Source: JBBRHF01 sp038223055
Lineage (GTDB): Bacteria; Actinomycetota; Actinomycetes; JACCUZ01
Assembly: GCA_038223055.1 (NCBI GenBank)
Contig: JBBRHF010000030.1
Coordinates: 1 to 29,457, forward strand
DNA length: 29,457 bases
Reading direction: 5' to 3'
A program made the position numbers and the translations under genes. This document shows positions 23,713 to 29,457 of this stretch, piece by piece (positions within the stretch are counted from its first letter, which is position 1; each line of letters starts with the position of its first letter). The notes under the pieces are model-generated. The model was not told the DNA's origin, did not search any database, and was given only the letters and a program-made list of their open reading frames with translations.

Positions 23713-25296
23713 ATGCCTTTCCCTGCCCGCACCACCCGCTTCGGACGCCCGCCCTCCGGGCGACCTTCTTCCAGTTCGGGGCGCGGCTCGGCGCCGCGCT
23801 CGTCCGGTCGACCGGGGCGGTCGGCCTCCTTGGGTGGTCGCGCCCGCCCAGCTGGTGACCGCCCCGCGACGGGCGTCGCCGCCGAACTCGAGCGCCAGCT
23901 TGCCGCCGCGTTGGCGGCCCCAGCTCTGACTCCTCGGTCCTTCGCCGAGCTCGGCCTTGCCTCGGCCCTGGTGGCCGAGCTGCGCAGCCGAGGCGTCGAG
24001 GAGCCGTTCGCCATCCAGGCCCGCACCATGCCCGACGCCCTGGCCGGGCGCGACGTCCTCGGGCGGGCCCAGACCGGCTCCGGCAAGACCCTCGCCTTCG
24101 GCCTGCCGATGCTGACCCGCATCGCTGCCAGCGAGGCAGCGCGGACGCCCCGTGCCCCTCGCGGCCTGGTGCTCGTGCCGACCCGTGAACTGGCCAAGCA
24201 GGTCACCGACGCGCTGGCCCCGCTGGCGGCCGCGCTGCGGCTGCGGGTCACCTCGGTCTACGGCGGAGCGCCGATGGGCCGCCAGATCGATGCCCTCTCA
24301 CGCGGTGTCGACGTGGTCGTGGCCACGCCTGGGCGGTTGGTGGACCTGATTGAGCGCCGGGTGTGTTCGCTGAGTCAGGTGATCGTCGCCGTGCTCGACG
24401 AGGCCGACTACATGGCCGACCTGGGCTTCCTGCCGGCGGTGACCATGCTGCTGGACCAAACCCCTGCCGACGGCCAGCGGATGCTGTTCTCGGCGACCCT
24501 TGACCGCGGCGTTGCGCGCCTGGTCGAGAAGTACCTCACCGACCCGGCGGTGCACGCCGTCGCCTCGGTCGCCTCGCCGGTCGAGGCGATGGACCACCAG
24601 GTCTTCAAGGTCCGCGCCGAGGACAAGCTGTCCGTCACCGCCGAGGTCGTCGCCCGGCCCGGCCGGACGCTGCTCTTCGTGCGCACTAAGCACGGAGCCG
24701 ACCGGTTGGCCAAGCAGCTCCAGCGCGTAGGTGTGGACGCCGGCGCGATCCACGGCAACCTCAACCAGAATCAGCGCCAGCGTGCCCTCGACGCGTTCGC
24801 GTCCGGTCACGCCCGGGTGCTGGTCGCGACCGACGTCGCCGCCCGCGGCATCCACGTCGACGACGTCGACCTGGTGATCCACTTTGACCTGCCGAACGAC
24901 CACAAGGACTACCTGCACCGCTCGGGCCGGACCGCCCGCGCCGGGCACTCCGGCACCGTCGTTGCGATGGCGCAGCCGGAGCAGGTCCGAGAGGTCTCCC
25001 GACTGCACGAGGCGGCGAAGGTCACCGCGATCACGACCGCCGTGCACCCCGGCCATGAAGCCGTCCGCCAGCTCGCGACCTCGGGCACACCCATCGAGGT
25101 GACCGAGCGCGACCCGCGTCGGGTCCGCGACACCGGCAGCTACGGCGGCGGTTCCGGGCGCGGCTACCAGGGTGGTGGCGTTCGCGGCGGCCAGGGCGGT
25201 CGTCGCGGCCAGGGCGCAACCCGCAGCCCCGGCGCTGCGGCCATCCCCGGCAGCGGCCCGCGGCGCCGGCCTCGCCCGGCGAGCCGCCCGGCCTGA
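23713..25296 (+). CDS. DEAD-box ATP-dependent RNA helicase
   Basis: A 527-residue RNA helicase that unwinds duplexes during ribosome assembly, mRNA decay or cold adaptation. A basic Ser/Arg/Pro-rich region of about 70 residues comes first. The core has the Q-motif region (FAELGLASALVAELRSRGVEEPFAIQ), motif I AQTGSGKT at 119-126, PTRELA, TPGR, DEAD at 229-232 (DEADYM), SAT, then domain 2 with HGNLNQNQRQRALDAF, ATDVAARGIHVDDVDLVIHFDLP and HRSGRTARAG. The C-terminal tail is Gly/Arg-rich (RGG-like repeats such as YGGGSGRGYQGGG), a common RNA-binding extension. ATG at 23713 is preceded by a weak GGAG 13 bp away; the frame is open well upstream, but that is antisense to the antiporter. The leader is structured. 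A nested inverted repeat spans the stop. Confidence 0.95.
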   Translation: MPFPARTTRFGRPPSGRPSSSSGRGSAPRSSGRPGRSASLGGRARPAGDRPATGVAAELERQLAAALAAPALTPRSFAELGLASALVAELRSRGVEEPFAIQARTMPDALAGRDVLGRAQTGSGKTLAFGLPMLTRIAASEAARTPRAPRGLVLVPTRELAKQVTDALAPLAAALRLRVTSVYGGAPMGRQIDALSRGVDVVVATPGRLVDLIERRVCSLSQVIVAVLDEADYMADLGFLPAVTMLLDQTPADGQRMLFSATLDRGVARLVEKYLTDPAVHAVASVASPVEAMDHQVFKVRAEDKLSVTAEVVARPGRTLLFVRTKHGADRLAKQLQRVGVDAGAIHGNLNQNQRQRALDAFASGHARVLVATDVAARGIHVDDVDLVIHFDLPNDHKDYLHRSGRTARAGHSGTVVAMAQPEQVREVSRLHEAAKVTAITTAVHPGHEAVRQLATSGTPIEVTERDPRRVRDTGSYGGGSGRGYQGGGVRGGQGGRRGQGATRSPGAAAIPGSGPRRRPRPASRPA

Positions 25297-25359
25297 TCCG
25301 ACCGTCGGCCCGCTCCGGGTAGCGACGGCCGCTTCCGATCGGCCGACCCGCTGGATCAG
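25293..25359 (+). terminator. Nested inverted repeat over the helicase stop codon
   Basis: Two concentric perfect 7-bp arms: CTGATCC (25293) with GGATCAG (ends 25359), and inside them GTCGGCC (25304) with GGCCGAC (ends 25347). A short CGCT/AGCG hairpin lies in the loop. The outer arm includes the stop TGA. No T-run follows, so this may be a Rho-independent terminator of the actinobacterial type or an RNA-stability element. Confidence 0.4.
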
Positions 25360-25384
25360 TTCCGTTGGGCACTAGGGTCGCCGC

Positions 25385-25840
25385 ATGGCCGCATCGAACG
25401 TTCCCCATCCCGATCGCGGGGGGTCCCCGGCCTCGGCTCCGACCACCAGCGGCGCCTCCGCGGCGTACCGGTGGGCTCTGCTGGCGTTCCTCGTGATCGG
25501 CTTGGTACAGATCTTCCTGGCGGGCTACGGCGTTTTCGCTCTCGCCGGTCGGCGGCTCGGGGCCGCGGGGGAGACGGCGTTTGACGCTCACCGAATGCTC
25601 GCGAACGTGCTCTCCGCGGTGGCGCTCGTCGTGCTGATCCTCGCCATCGTCGCCCGGACCGGCCGTCGCGGGATCGCGCTGTCGGCCGTGCTGATCGTCG
25701 TGGTGTCGCCGCTGCAGATGGTGCTCGCCCGCCTCGGTGTGGACGCCCCTGCCGTGGGTGGCCTGCACGCCCTCGTCGGCATCGCCGCGATCGGGTTGGC
25801 CGGCGCCATGCATGCCGGCGCGACGCGCCGGTCCCGCTAG
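25385..25840 (+). CDS. DUF6220-like small integral membrane protein
   Basis: A 151-residue protein with a polar 25-residue N-terminus and four hydrophobic segments (AYRWALLAFLVIGLVQIFLAGYGVFALAG, MLANVLSAVALVVLILAIVA, IALSAVLIVVVSPLQMVLA, HALVGIAAIGLAGAMHAG). His residues sit at the start of helix 2 (FDAHRMLA) and helix 4 (GLHALVG), a spacing reminiscent of heme-binding four-helix membrane proteins, but haem ligation is only a guess. Proteins of this size and pattern are annotated as DUF6220 in actinobacteria. The start is ATG at 25385 after AGGGTCG. It follows the helicase by 88 bp on the same strand, but the inverted repeat between them suggests separate transcripts. Confidence 0.65.
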   Translation: MAASNVPHPDRGGSPASAPTTSGASAAYRWALLAFLVIGLVQIFLAGYGVFALAGRRLGAAGETAFDAHRMLANVLSAVALVVLILAIVARTGRRGIALSAVLIVVVSPLQMVLARLGVDAPAVGGLHALVGIAAIGLAGAMHAGATRRSR

Positions 25841-26454
25841 AGCACCTTTTCAAGCTGAGGGTCAGTCGGCCGAGTCGGCATGGATCGTGCACATCCCGGC
25901 GAACAGCGAACTGGGTGCGGCTCTGCCCGAGCGACGTTCCCGGTAGACGCCCGCCACCGTCATCCCGACTGGCAACCACCCGAGCGGTCAGACCTCGACA
26001 CCGGACACGCTCCCAGCACGGCTACAGCAGCCTGGCTGCCGCCCCGATGGCGCCCACATGGTGGGCGACGCTGCGTCCGACAGATGAGATTCGCCCACCT
26101 ACCAAGGTCAAAGTGCCCCTCACGAGGTGTCGATACCTCTGTCGGGTGCTTTTCGCCACGGTAGGTGACGATCCCAGACGGCACCTCAGCGGCGATGTGC
26201 ACCCCGGTGACCCGGCAGCGCGGGTACGGCTCGACCTCGTGGGAAACGCGCCCTCCATAGACACCGGGGGCATCGCAAGGTTCATCTGGTCGTGGTGCTC
26301 GTCAAGTTCGACCTCCCGCTGCCCATGGGCGGGGACCGACGCCCTGCGCGCCGCTTCCGTCCATGATCGCGAAAGAAATAGGTGGCTCGCATCGCTCGAA
26401 AGTTTCACGATCCTGGAAGCGGGCGCCTCCGATCCGCGCCGTCAGGCCGATCGA
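25841..26454. other. Gene-poor stretch, possible decayed gene
   Basis: About 610 bp with no convincing gene, unusually long for this window and somewhat less GC-rich than the rest. Several short frames are open on both strands but none shows a start with a ribosome binding site or a recognisable family. On the minus strand, one frame (to about 26300) reads like real protein, including YPRCRVTGVHIAAEVPSG and IVTYRGEKHPTEVST, and a different frame just upstream reads LDEHHDQMNLAMPP. That is what a frameshifted relic of a gene would look like. The palindrome AGGT-TCGA-ACCT at 26125-26138 is the only small motif noted. Confidence 0.45.
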
Positions 26455-27603
26455 TCAGGCCGTTCGCCGGGCGGCGGCCTTGGCCGTGGACCGCTTGGCC
26501 GGGGTCTGCGTTGACGAGGATGGCGTTGACGAGGATGGCGTTGACGAGGACTGCTTGGCCGAGGCCCGCTTGGCCGGGGTCTGCTCGCCCGCTTTCGGTC
26601 CGGCCGCTGCGTTCGCGCCGGAACTCCGCTTCGGGCCGGCGGATTTGGCTCCGCCGGCCGCCTTGGCTCCGCCGGCCGCCTTGGACCCGCCGGACGCCTT
26701 GGCGGCGGCTGGCTTGGCTGCCGGGCGGGCGCTGGCGGTCTTGCGTGGCGCCGCCCGCTTCGTCGTACGGTCCTCGGACGGAATGCTCTTGGCCGCATCG
26801 CCCGTCTGGTCCGGCGCCGCCTCGCCACGCTTGGCCTTGGCGTCGGCCACGCTGCGCCGTAGCGCTTCCATCAGGTCGACCACGGTCGCGTTGCTGGGGG
26901 CGGCCGATGTCGGCGCCGTCATCTCGTGGCCGGCCACCTTGGCCTCGATGACCTCCTCGAGCGCCTCGCGGTAGTGGTCGGAGAACTCGCCCGGCGCGAA
27001 GTCGCCGGAAAGCGCCTCGATGTAGGACTCGGCCATCTGCAGCTCTTGAGGTCGCACGGAGACCTCCTGGTCGAGGAAGGAGAAGTCGGCGGCCCGCACC
27101 TCGTCGGGCCAGAGCAACGTTTGCAGGACCAGAACGCCCTCGCGGGCGCGCAACATCGCCAGCCGTTCGCGCTGGCGCAGCGCGACCTTGACGATCGCCA
27201 CCTTGTCGGCGCTCTGCAGCGAGTCGCGCAGCAGCACGTAGGGCTTGGCGTCGGCGCCGGTCGGGTCGCAGAAGTAGGCCTTGCCGAGCTGTACGGCGTC
27301 GATCTGCTCGGCCGGCACGAAGCTGAGCACCTCGACCGCCCGCGAGCTGGAGATGGGCAGGTTGGCGAAGTCCTCGTCCTCGATCAGAACCATGTCGCCC
27401 CCGGGGAGCTCGTAGCCCTTGCCGATCTCGCCGTAGGGCACCTCCTCGCCGTCGACCGAGCAGACCCGCTTGTAGCGGATGCGCCCACCGTCGGCGCGGT
27501 GCACCTGGCGGAAGGAGATGTCCTTCTCCTCCGTGGCGCTGTAGAGCCGCACCGGGATGGAGACCAGGCCGAAGGAGATCGCGCCCTTCCAGATGCTCTG
27601 CAT
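26455..27603 (-). CDS. ku: Ku protein, non-homologous end joining
   Basis: A 382-residue homodimeric DNA-end-binding protein that rings double-strand break ends and recruits the ligase LigD. The N-terminus MQSIWKGAISFGLVSIPVRLYSATEEKDISFRQVH is a hallmark of bacterial Ku, and further core blocks are KGYELPGGDMVLIEDEDF, LPISSSRAVEVLSFV, YFCDPTGADAKPYVLLRDSL and VLQTLLWPDEVR. The core ends near residue 255. The remaining 125 residues are Lys/Ala/Ser-rich, like the basic histone-H1-like tails of actinobacterial Ku that help bind DNA ends. The tail includes three SSSTP units from 15-bp repeats and an AAGGAK repeat. ATG at 27603 has GGGGAG at 8 bp. No ligD or polymerase/ligase domain is in the window. 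The small cysteine-rich protein is encoded divergently. Confidence 0.96.
   Translation of the reverse strand: MQSIWKGAISFGLVSIPVRLYSATEEKDISFRQVHRADGGRIRYKRVCSVDGEEVPYGEIGKGYELPGGDMVLIEDEDFANLPISSSRAVEVLSFVPAEQIDAVQLGKAYFCDPTGADAKPYVLLRDSLQSADKVAIVKVALRQRERLAMLRAREGVLVLQTLLWPDEVRAADFSFLDQEVSVRPQELQMAESYIEALSGDFAPGEFSDHYREALEEVIEAKVAGHEMTAPTSAAPSNATVVDLMEALRRSVADAKAKRGEAAPDQTGDAAKSIPSEDRTTKRAAPRKTASARPAAKPAAAKASGGSKAAGGAKAAGGAKSAGPKRSSGANAAAGPKAGEQTPAKRASAKQSSSTPSSSTPSSSTQTPAKRSTAKAAARRTA
26511..26555. repeat. 15-bp tandem repeat in the Ku tail
   Basis: Units TTGACGAGGATGGCG at 26511, the same at 26526, and a variant at 26541 (TTGACGAGGACTGCT) encode SSSTP on the minus strand. They lie in the Lys-rich tail of Ku, so the repeat may set tail length between strains. 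Confidence 0.85.
26645..26698. repeat. 18-bp tandem repeat in the Ku tail
   Basis: Two identical 18-bp units, TTGGCTCCGCCGGCCGCC, followed by a degenerate third encode the six-residue AAGGAK on the minus strand. They extend the basic tail of Ku and look like slippage-made repeats. Confidence 0.85.
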
Positions 27604-27841
27604 GAGTTCCAGCTCCCCACGAGGTACGGACGACTCGACTGACCACGAACTACCCATGATCGCCGAACAGGCGCCGCGGACACCAGGGTTCCCGTCAATC
27701 GGGTGCCACCCGTTCAGGGATGGGCGAGCGACAGATGGGCTAGCGAGGACTGCCTGATCGAGGGATGCGCGACACGCCGGGGCGACCTCCATCGGACTGT
27801 CGGAGGGTCGTGGCACCGTCAGGAACGCAAGAACGAGACCC

Positions 27842-27862
27842 GGCGGCGGCGCCTAGTGCGCC
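27842..27862. other. GC-rich hairpin upstream of the small cysteine protein
   Basis: An 8-bp perfect inverted repeat, GGCGGCGC and GCGCCGCC, separated by the five bases CTAGT. It ends about 20 bp before the start codon at 27886. It may shape translation of the small protein's message. No T-run follows. Confidence 0.5.
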
Positions 27863-27885
27863 GCCAGGACGATCGAGAGGTGAGC

Positions 27886-28080
27886 CCGATGCCCGTCGCC
27901 TTCGCCGTGCACCTGCGCCAATGCACCAGCTGCGAGGTCGAGACGGCCTTCGAGCAGCCCGACTGCGCCGACGGGCATGACGACTGCCCGGAGTGGGTGT
28001 GCATTGGCTGCGGATCCGCCCTGATCGTCGGCTTCGAGCTGGTCGATCCGGCTGAGCCGGCGGTGAGCCGAGTCGCCTGA
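27886..28080 (+). CDS. Small cysteine-rich protein, putative zinc ribbon
   Basis: A 64-residue protein. Cysteines fall at 12 and 15 (CTSC), 26, 33, and 38 and 41 (CIGC), with His30 between, so two CxxC knuckles could form a zinc ribbon. The middle is acidic (DCADGHDDCPEW) and the end is hydrophobic then acidic (ALIVGFELVDPAEP). No family or function is recognised. ATG at 27886 has AGAGG/AGGTGA at 7 bp, a good site, and a GC-rich hairpin lies upstream. It is divergent from ku with about 280 bp between them, so they could share regulation, but that is inference. The frame extends upstream of the ATG without a coding look. Confidence 0.65.
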   Translation, partial: PMPVAFAVHLRQCTSCEVETAFEQPDCADGHDDCPEWVCIGCGSALIVGFELVDPAEPAVSRVA

Positions 28081-28169
28081 CCCACGCCACGGGCCGCCCC
28101 CCGGAGCGCTGCGGGCGTCGCCGGGGTCGAGATGCCGGGGTCGGGATGCCGGGTTGAGATACTGCGCAG

Positions 28170-29033
28170 GTGACGACGGAGGCCGTGCGACCTGGGGTGG
28201 CGACGGCTGGGACACAGAGACGTGCTCCGCAGCCGCAGCCGCAGCCGCCTTGGCGCGACGCCGTCGTCGCGATCGCCACGCTGACCTGGATCCCGGGGGT
28301 GCTGCTGCTCGACCGGGACGCCGGCATCTGGTGGCAGCGTGCCCTCGGTGTCGGCACCTGGGCGCTGCTGCTGCTCCTGCTGCGCGCCGAGACCCCGCTC
28401 GTGCGGGCACAGGTCGCGGTAGTGATCGCATTCGCGAGCGCCGTGGAATACACGTTCTCCCCGCTCCTGCAGGTCTATGTCTACCGGCTGCACAACGTGC
28501 CATCGTTCGTTCCTCCCGGGCACGGGCTGGTCTACCTGTGCGCGCTCGCCTTGGGCCGCAGCGCCGTGTTCGGCGTGCACCGGCGGCGCCTCGTGCTGGC
28601 CACCGTGGCCCTCGGCGGCGGCTATGCCGCCTGGGGGCTGCTGCTCTCGGACCGGCGAGACGTCCTGGGTGCGTTCTGGTTCTGCTGCCTGCTCGGGTTC
28701 CTGCGTTGGGGCCGTTCGGTGACGCTGTACGTCGGGGCGTTCTTCGCGGTGACCTACCTCGAGGTGCTCGGCACCTGGATCGGCACCTGGGAGTGGCAGC
28801 CGCACGACCCGACCGGGCTGGTCGCGATCGGCAACCCGCCGTCGGGGGCAGCCGGCGGCTACGGCTGGTTCGACTTGGTGGCCACCCTCGCCGCACCGGC
28901 GCTGCTCACCGCGCTCGGGCGCCTTGCTGGGGTCAGCGCTTCGCCAGCCGGACGAGCACGTCCTCGTGCAGCGGGCCGTTGGTGGCCAGCGCGCTGCCGC
29001 CGGCCGGCCCGGGCGCCCCGGACAGATCGGTGA
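28170..29033 (+). CDS. Uncharacterised multi-pass membrane protein
   Basis: About 287 residues. A Gln/Pro-rich N-terminus is followed by about seven hydrophobic segments between residues 30 and 260 (AVVAIATLTWIPGVLLL, ALGVGTWALLLLLL, VAVVIAFASAVEYTFSP, LVYLCALALG and others). Polar, likely conserved blocks are VEYTFSPLLQVYVYRLHNVPSFVPPGHG and LGTWIGTWEWQPHDPTG. I do not recognise an assigned family; similar proteins are annotated only as hypothetical. The C-terminal 35 or so residues turn Arg/Pro-rich where the gene overlaps the antisense hisN end by about 100 bp, so the true end may be earlier in function. GTG at 28170 has only a weak ribosome binding site; ATG is not available nearby. Confidence 0.6.
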   Translation: MTTEAVRPGVATAGTQRRAPQPQPQPPWRDAVVAIATLTWIPGVLLLDRDAGIWWQRALGVGTWALLLLLLRAETPLVRAQVAVVIAFASAVEYTFSPLLQVYVYRLHNVPSFVPPGHGLVYLCALALGRSAVFGVHRRRLVLATVALGGGYAAWGLLLSDRRDVLGAFWFCCLLGFLRWGRSVTLYVGAFFAVTYLEVLGTWIGTWEWQPHDPTGLVAIGNPPSGAAGGYGWFDLVATLAAPALLTALGRLAGVSASPAGRARPRAAGRWWPARCRRPARAPRTDR

Positions 29034-29457
29034 AGCGACCCCCTGCCTCGATGACGATGACTGCCGGGGCGGCGAGGTCATGCAGCGCCACCTCCGGCTC
29101 GCAGGCGATGTCGACCGCTCCCTCCGCGACCAGCATGTACGACCAGAAGTCGCCGTAGGCCCGCGATCGCCACACCGACCGGGCCAGATCCAGGAAAGCG
29201 TCGCCGCCACCGTGGGCGTCCCAGCCGGTCAGGCTCGAATAGGACAGCGACGCGTCGCTCAGGGTCGTGACCTTCGACACGGCCAGCCGGGTCGCCGACG
29301 ACAGGCTGCGCCCCGTGTAGGCGCCGGTCCCGGTCGCCGCCCACCAGCGCCGGTTGATCGCGGGGGCCGAGACGACGCCGACGACCGGGTCGTCGTCGAC
29401 GAGCAGGGCGATGAGCGTGGCCCACACCGGGACGCCGCGGACGAAGTTCTTCGTGCC
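28933..29457 (-). CDS. hisN: Histidinol-phosphatase, inositol monophosphatase family (5'-truncated by window edge)
   Basis: The C-terminal 174 residues of an inositol-monophosphatase-fold enzyme entering from the right edge. It begins GTKNFVRGVPVWATLIAL, continuing the DPIDGTKNF metal motif whose first residues lie outside. Later parts include VVGVVSAPAINRRWWAATGTGAY and VALHDLAAPAVIVIEAGGRFTDLSG, the family's W/H-D-x-A-A metal ligand block. The GTKNFVRGVPVWATL form is typical of actinobacterial HisN, which removes phosphate from histidinol phosphate in histidine synthesis; other monophosphatases of the fold cannot be excluded. The N-terminal Glu ligand is not visible. It overlaps the membrane protein gene on the opposite strand by about 100 bp. 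Confidence 0.82.
   Translation of the reverse strand, partial: GTKNFVRGVPVWATLIALLVDDDPVVGVVSAPAINRRWWAATGTGAYTGRSLSSATRLAVSKVTTLSDASLSYSSLTGWDAHGGGDAFLDLARSVWRSRAYGDFWSYMLVAEGAVDIACEPEVALHDLAAPAVIVIEAGGRFTDLSGAPGPAGGSALATNGPLHEDVLVRLAKR

Noticed and set aside
23672..23929. 85-codon leader peptide before the helicase
   Set aside because: Overlaps the helicase start out of frame, Pro/Arg-rich, no ribosome binding site; a shadow frame.
25915..26514. 199-codon plus-strand frame in the gene-poor region
   Set aside because: Runs into the ku coding region antisense, no motif, no ribosome binding site.
1..29457. tRNA, rRNA, insertion sequence or prophage genes
   Set aside because: No T-loop GGTTCGAATCC-type motif, transposase or integrase domain noticed on either strand by eye; a dedicated search could still find a divergent one.

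Overview
The window is about 29.5 kb of very GC-rich DNA with dense genes, many GTG starts, short gaps and strong codon bias. Together with an actinobacterial Ku, a WS/DGAT acyltransferase, a stand-alone relative of the mycobacterial LysX membrane half, and a Xi-class thiol transferase, this points to a high-GC Actinomycetota chromosome. The exact family cannot be fixed from sequence alone. I see no phage, insertion sequence, tRNA, rRNA or CRISPR array; it reads as ordinary chromosome with a few lineage-specific genes.

Layout. 1-5271 (plus): the end of zwf (glucose-6-phosphate dehydrogenase), a flavin disulfide oxidoreductase, a lipoprotein class B penicillin-binding protein, a membrane protein with a Pro/Thr/Ser-rich tail, and a TMEM175-family potassium channel. 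5283-6314: a glutathionyl-hydroquinone-reductase-like protein, ending tail to tail against an MprF/LysX-like aminoacyl-phosphatidylglycerol synthase (minus). 8318-8785: a GreA/GreB-like factor. 8831-11858 (minus): lysA followed by an APC-family permease interrupted by one in-frame amber codon. 11940-12536: a LURP-one-like protein. 12558-14821 (minus): an OmpR-type response regulator and histidine kinase joined by a GTGA overlap, with an 11-bp direct repeat upstream. 15078-15869: ApbE, then an 8-copy 11-bp tandem array, then xthA (minus). 16855-18453: WS/DGAT with two internal 18-bp repeat blocks, overlapping the 3' end of a CHASE3-GAF-PAS-PAS-GGDEF protein (minus). 21119-21610: a MarR regulator divergent from the GGDEF gene, with a 21-bp palindrome between them. 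21607-23478 (minus): a CPA1 Na+/H+ antiporter fused to a UBP-type zinc finger. 23713-25296: a DEAD-box RNA helicase with a structured leader. 25385-25840: a DUF6220-like membrane protein. 25841-26454: a gene-poor, possibly decayed stretch. 26455-27603 (minus): Ku. 27886-28080: a small cysteine-rich protein. 28170-29033: an unidentified membrane protein. 28933-29457 (minus): the end of hisN.

Functional links. zwf and the oxidoreductase concern NADP(H)/redox balance. The PBP and its membrane neighbour concern the envelope, as does the MprF-like lipid modifier. lysA and the permease may have formed a lysine or amino-acid unit now broken by the amber codon. The two-component system sits head to head with apbE, a flavinylation enzyme, but no FMN-carrying partner is visible. 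The GGDEF/MarR pair suggests ligand-responsive control of cyclic-di-GMP. xthA and Ku are DNA-repair genes but lie about 9 kb apart.

No single cassette stands out as a clearly new system. The strongest leads are the amber-interrupted permease, the phased 11-bp arrays, the MarR palindrome in the diguanylate cyclase divergent promoter, and the antiporter-zinc-finger fusion.
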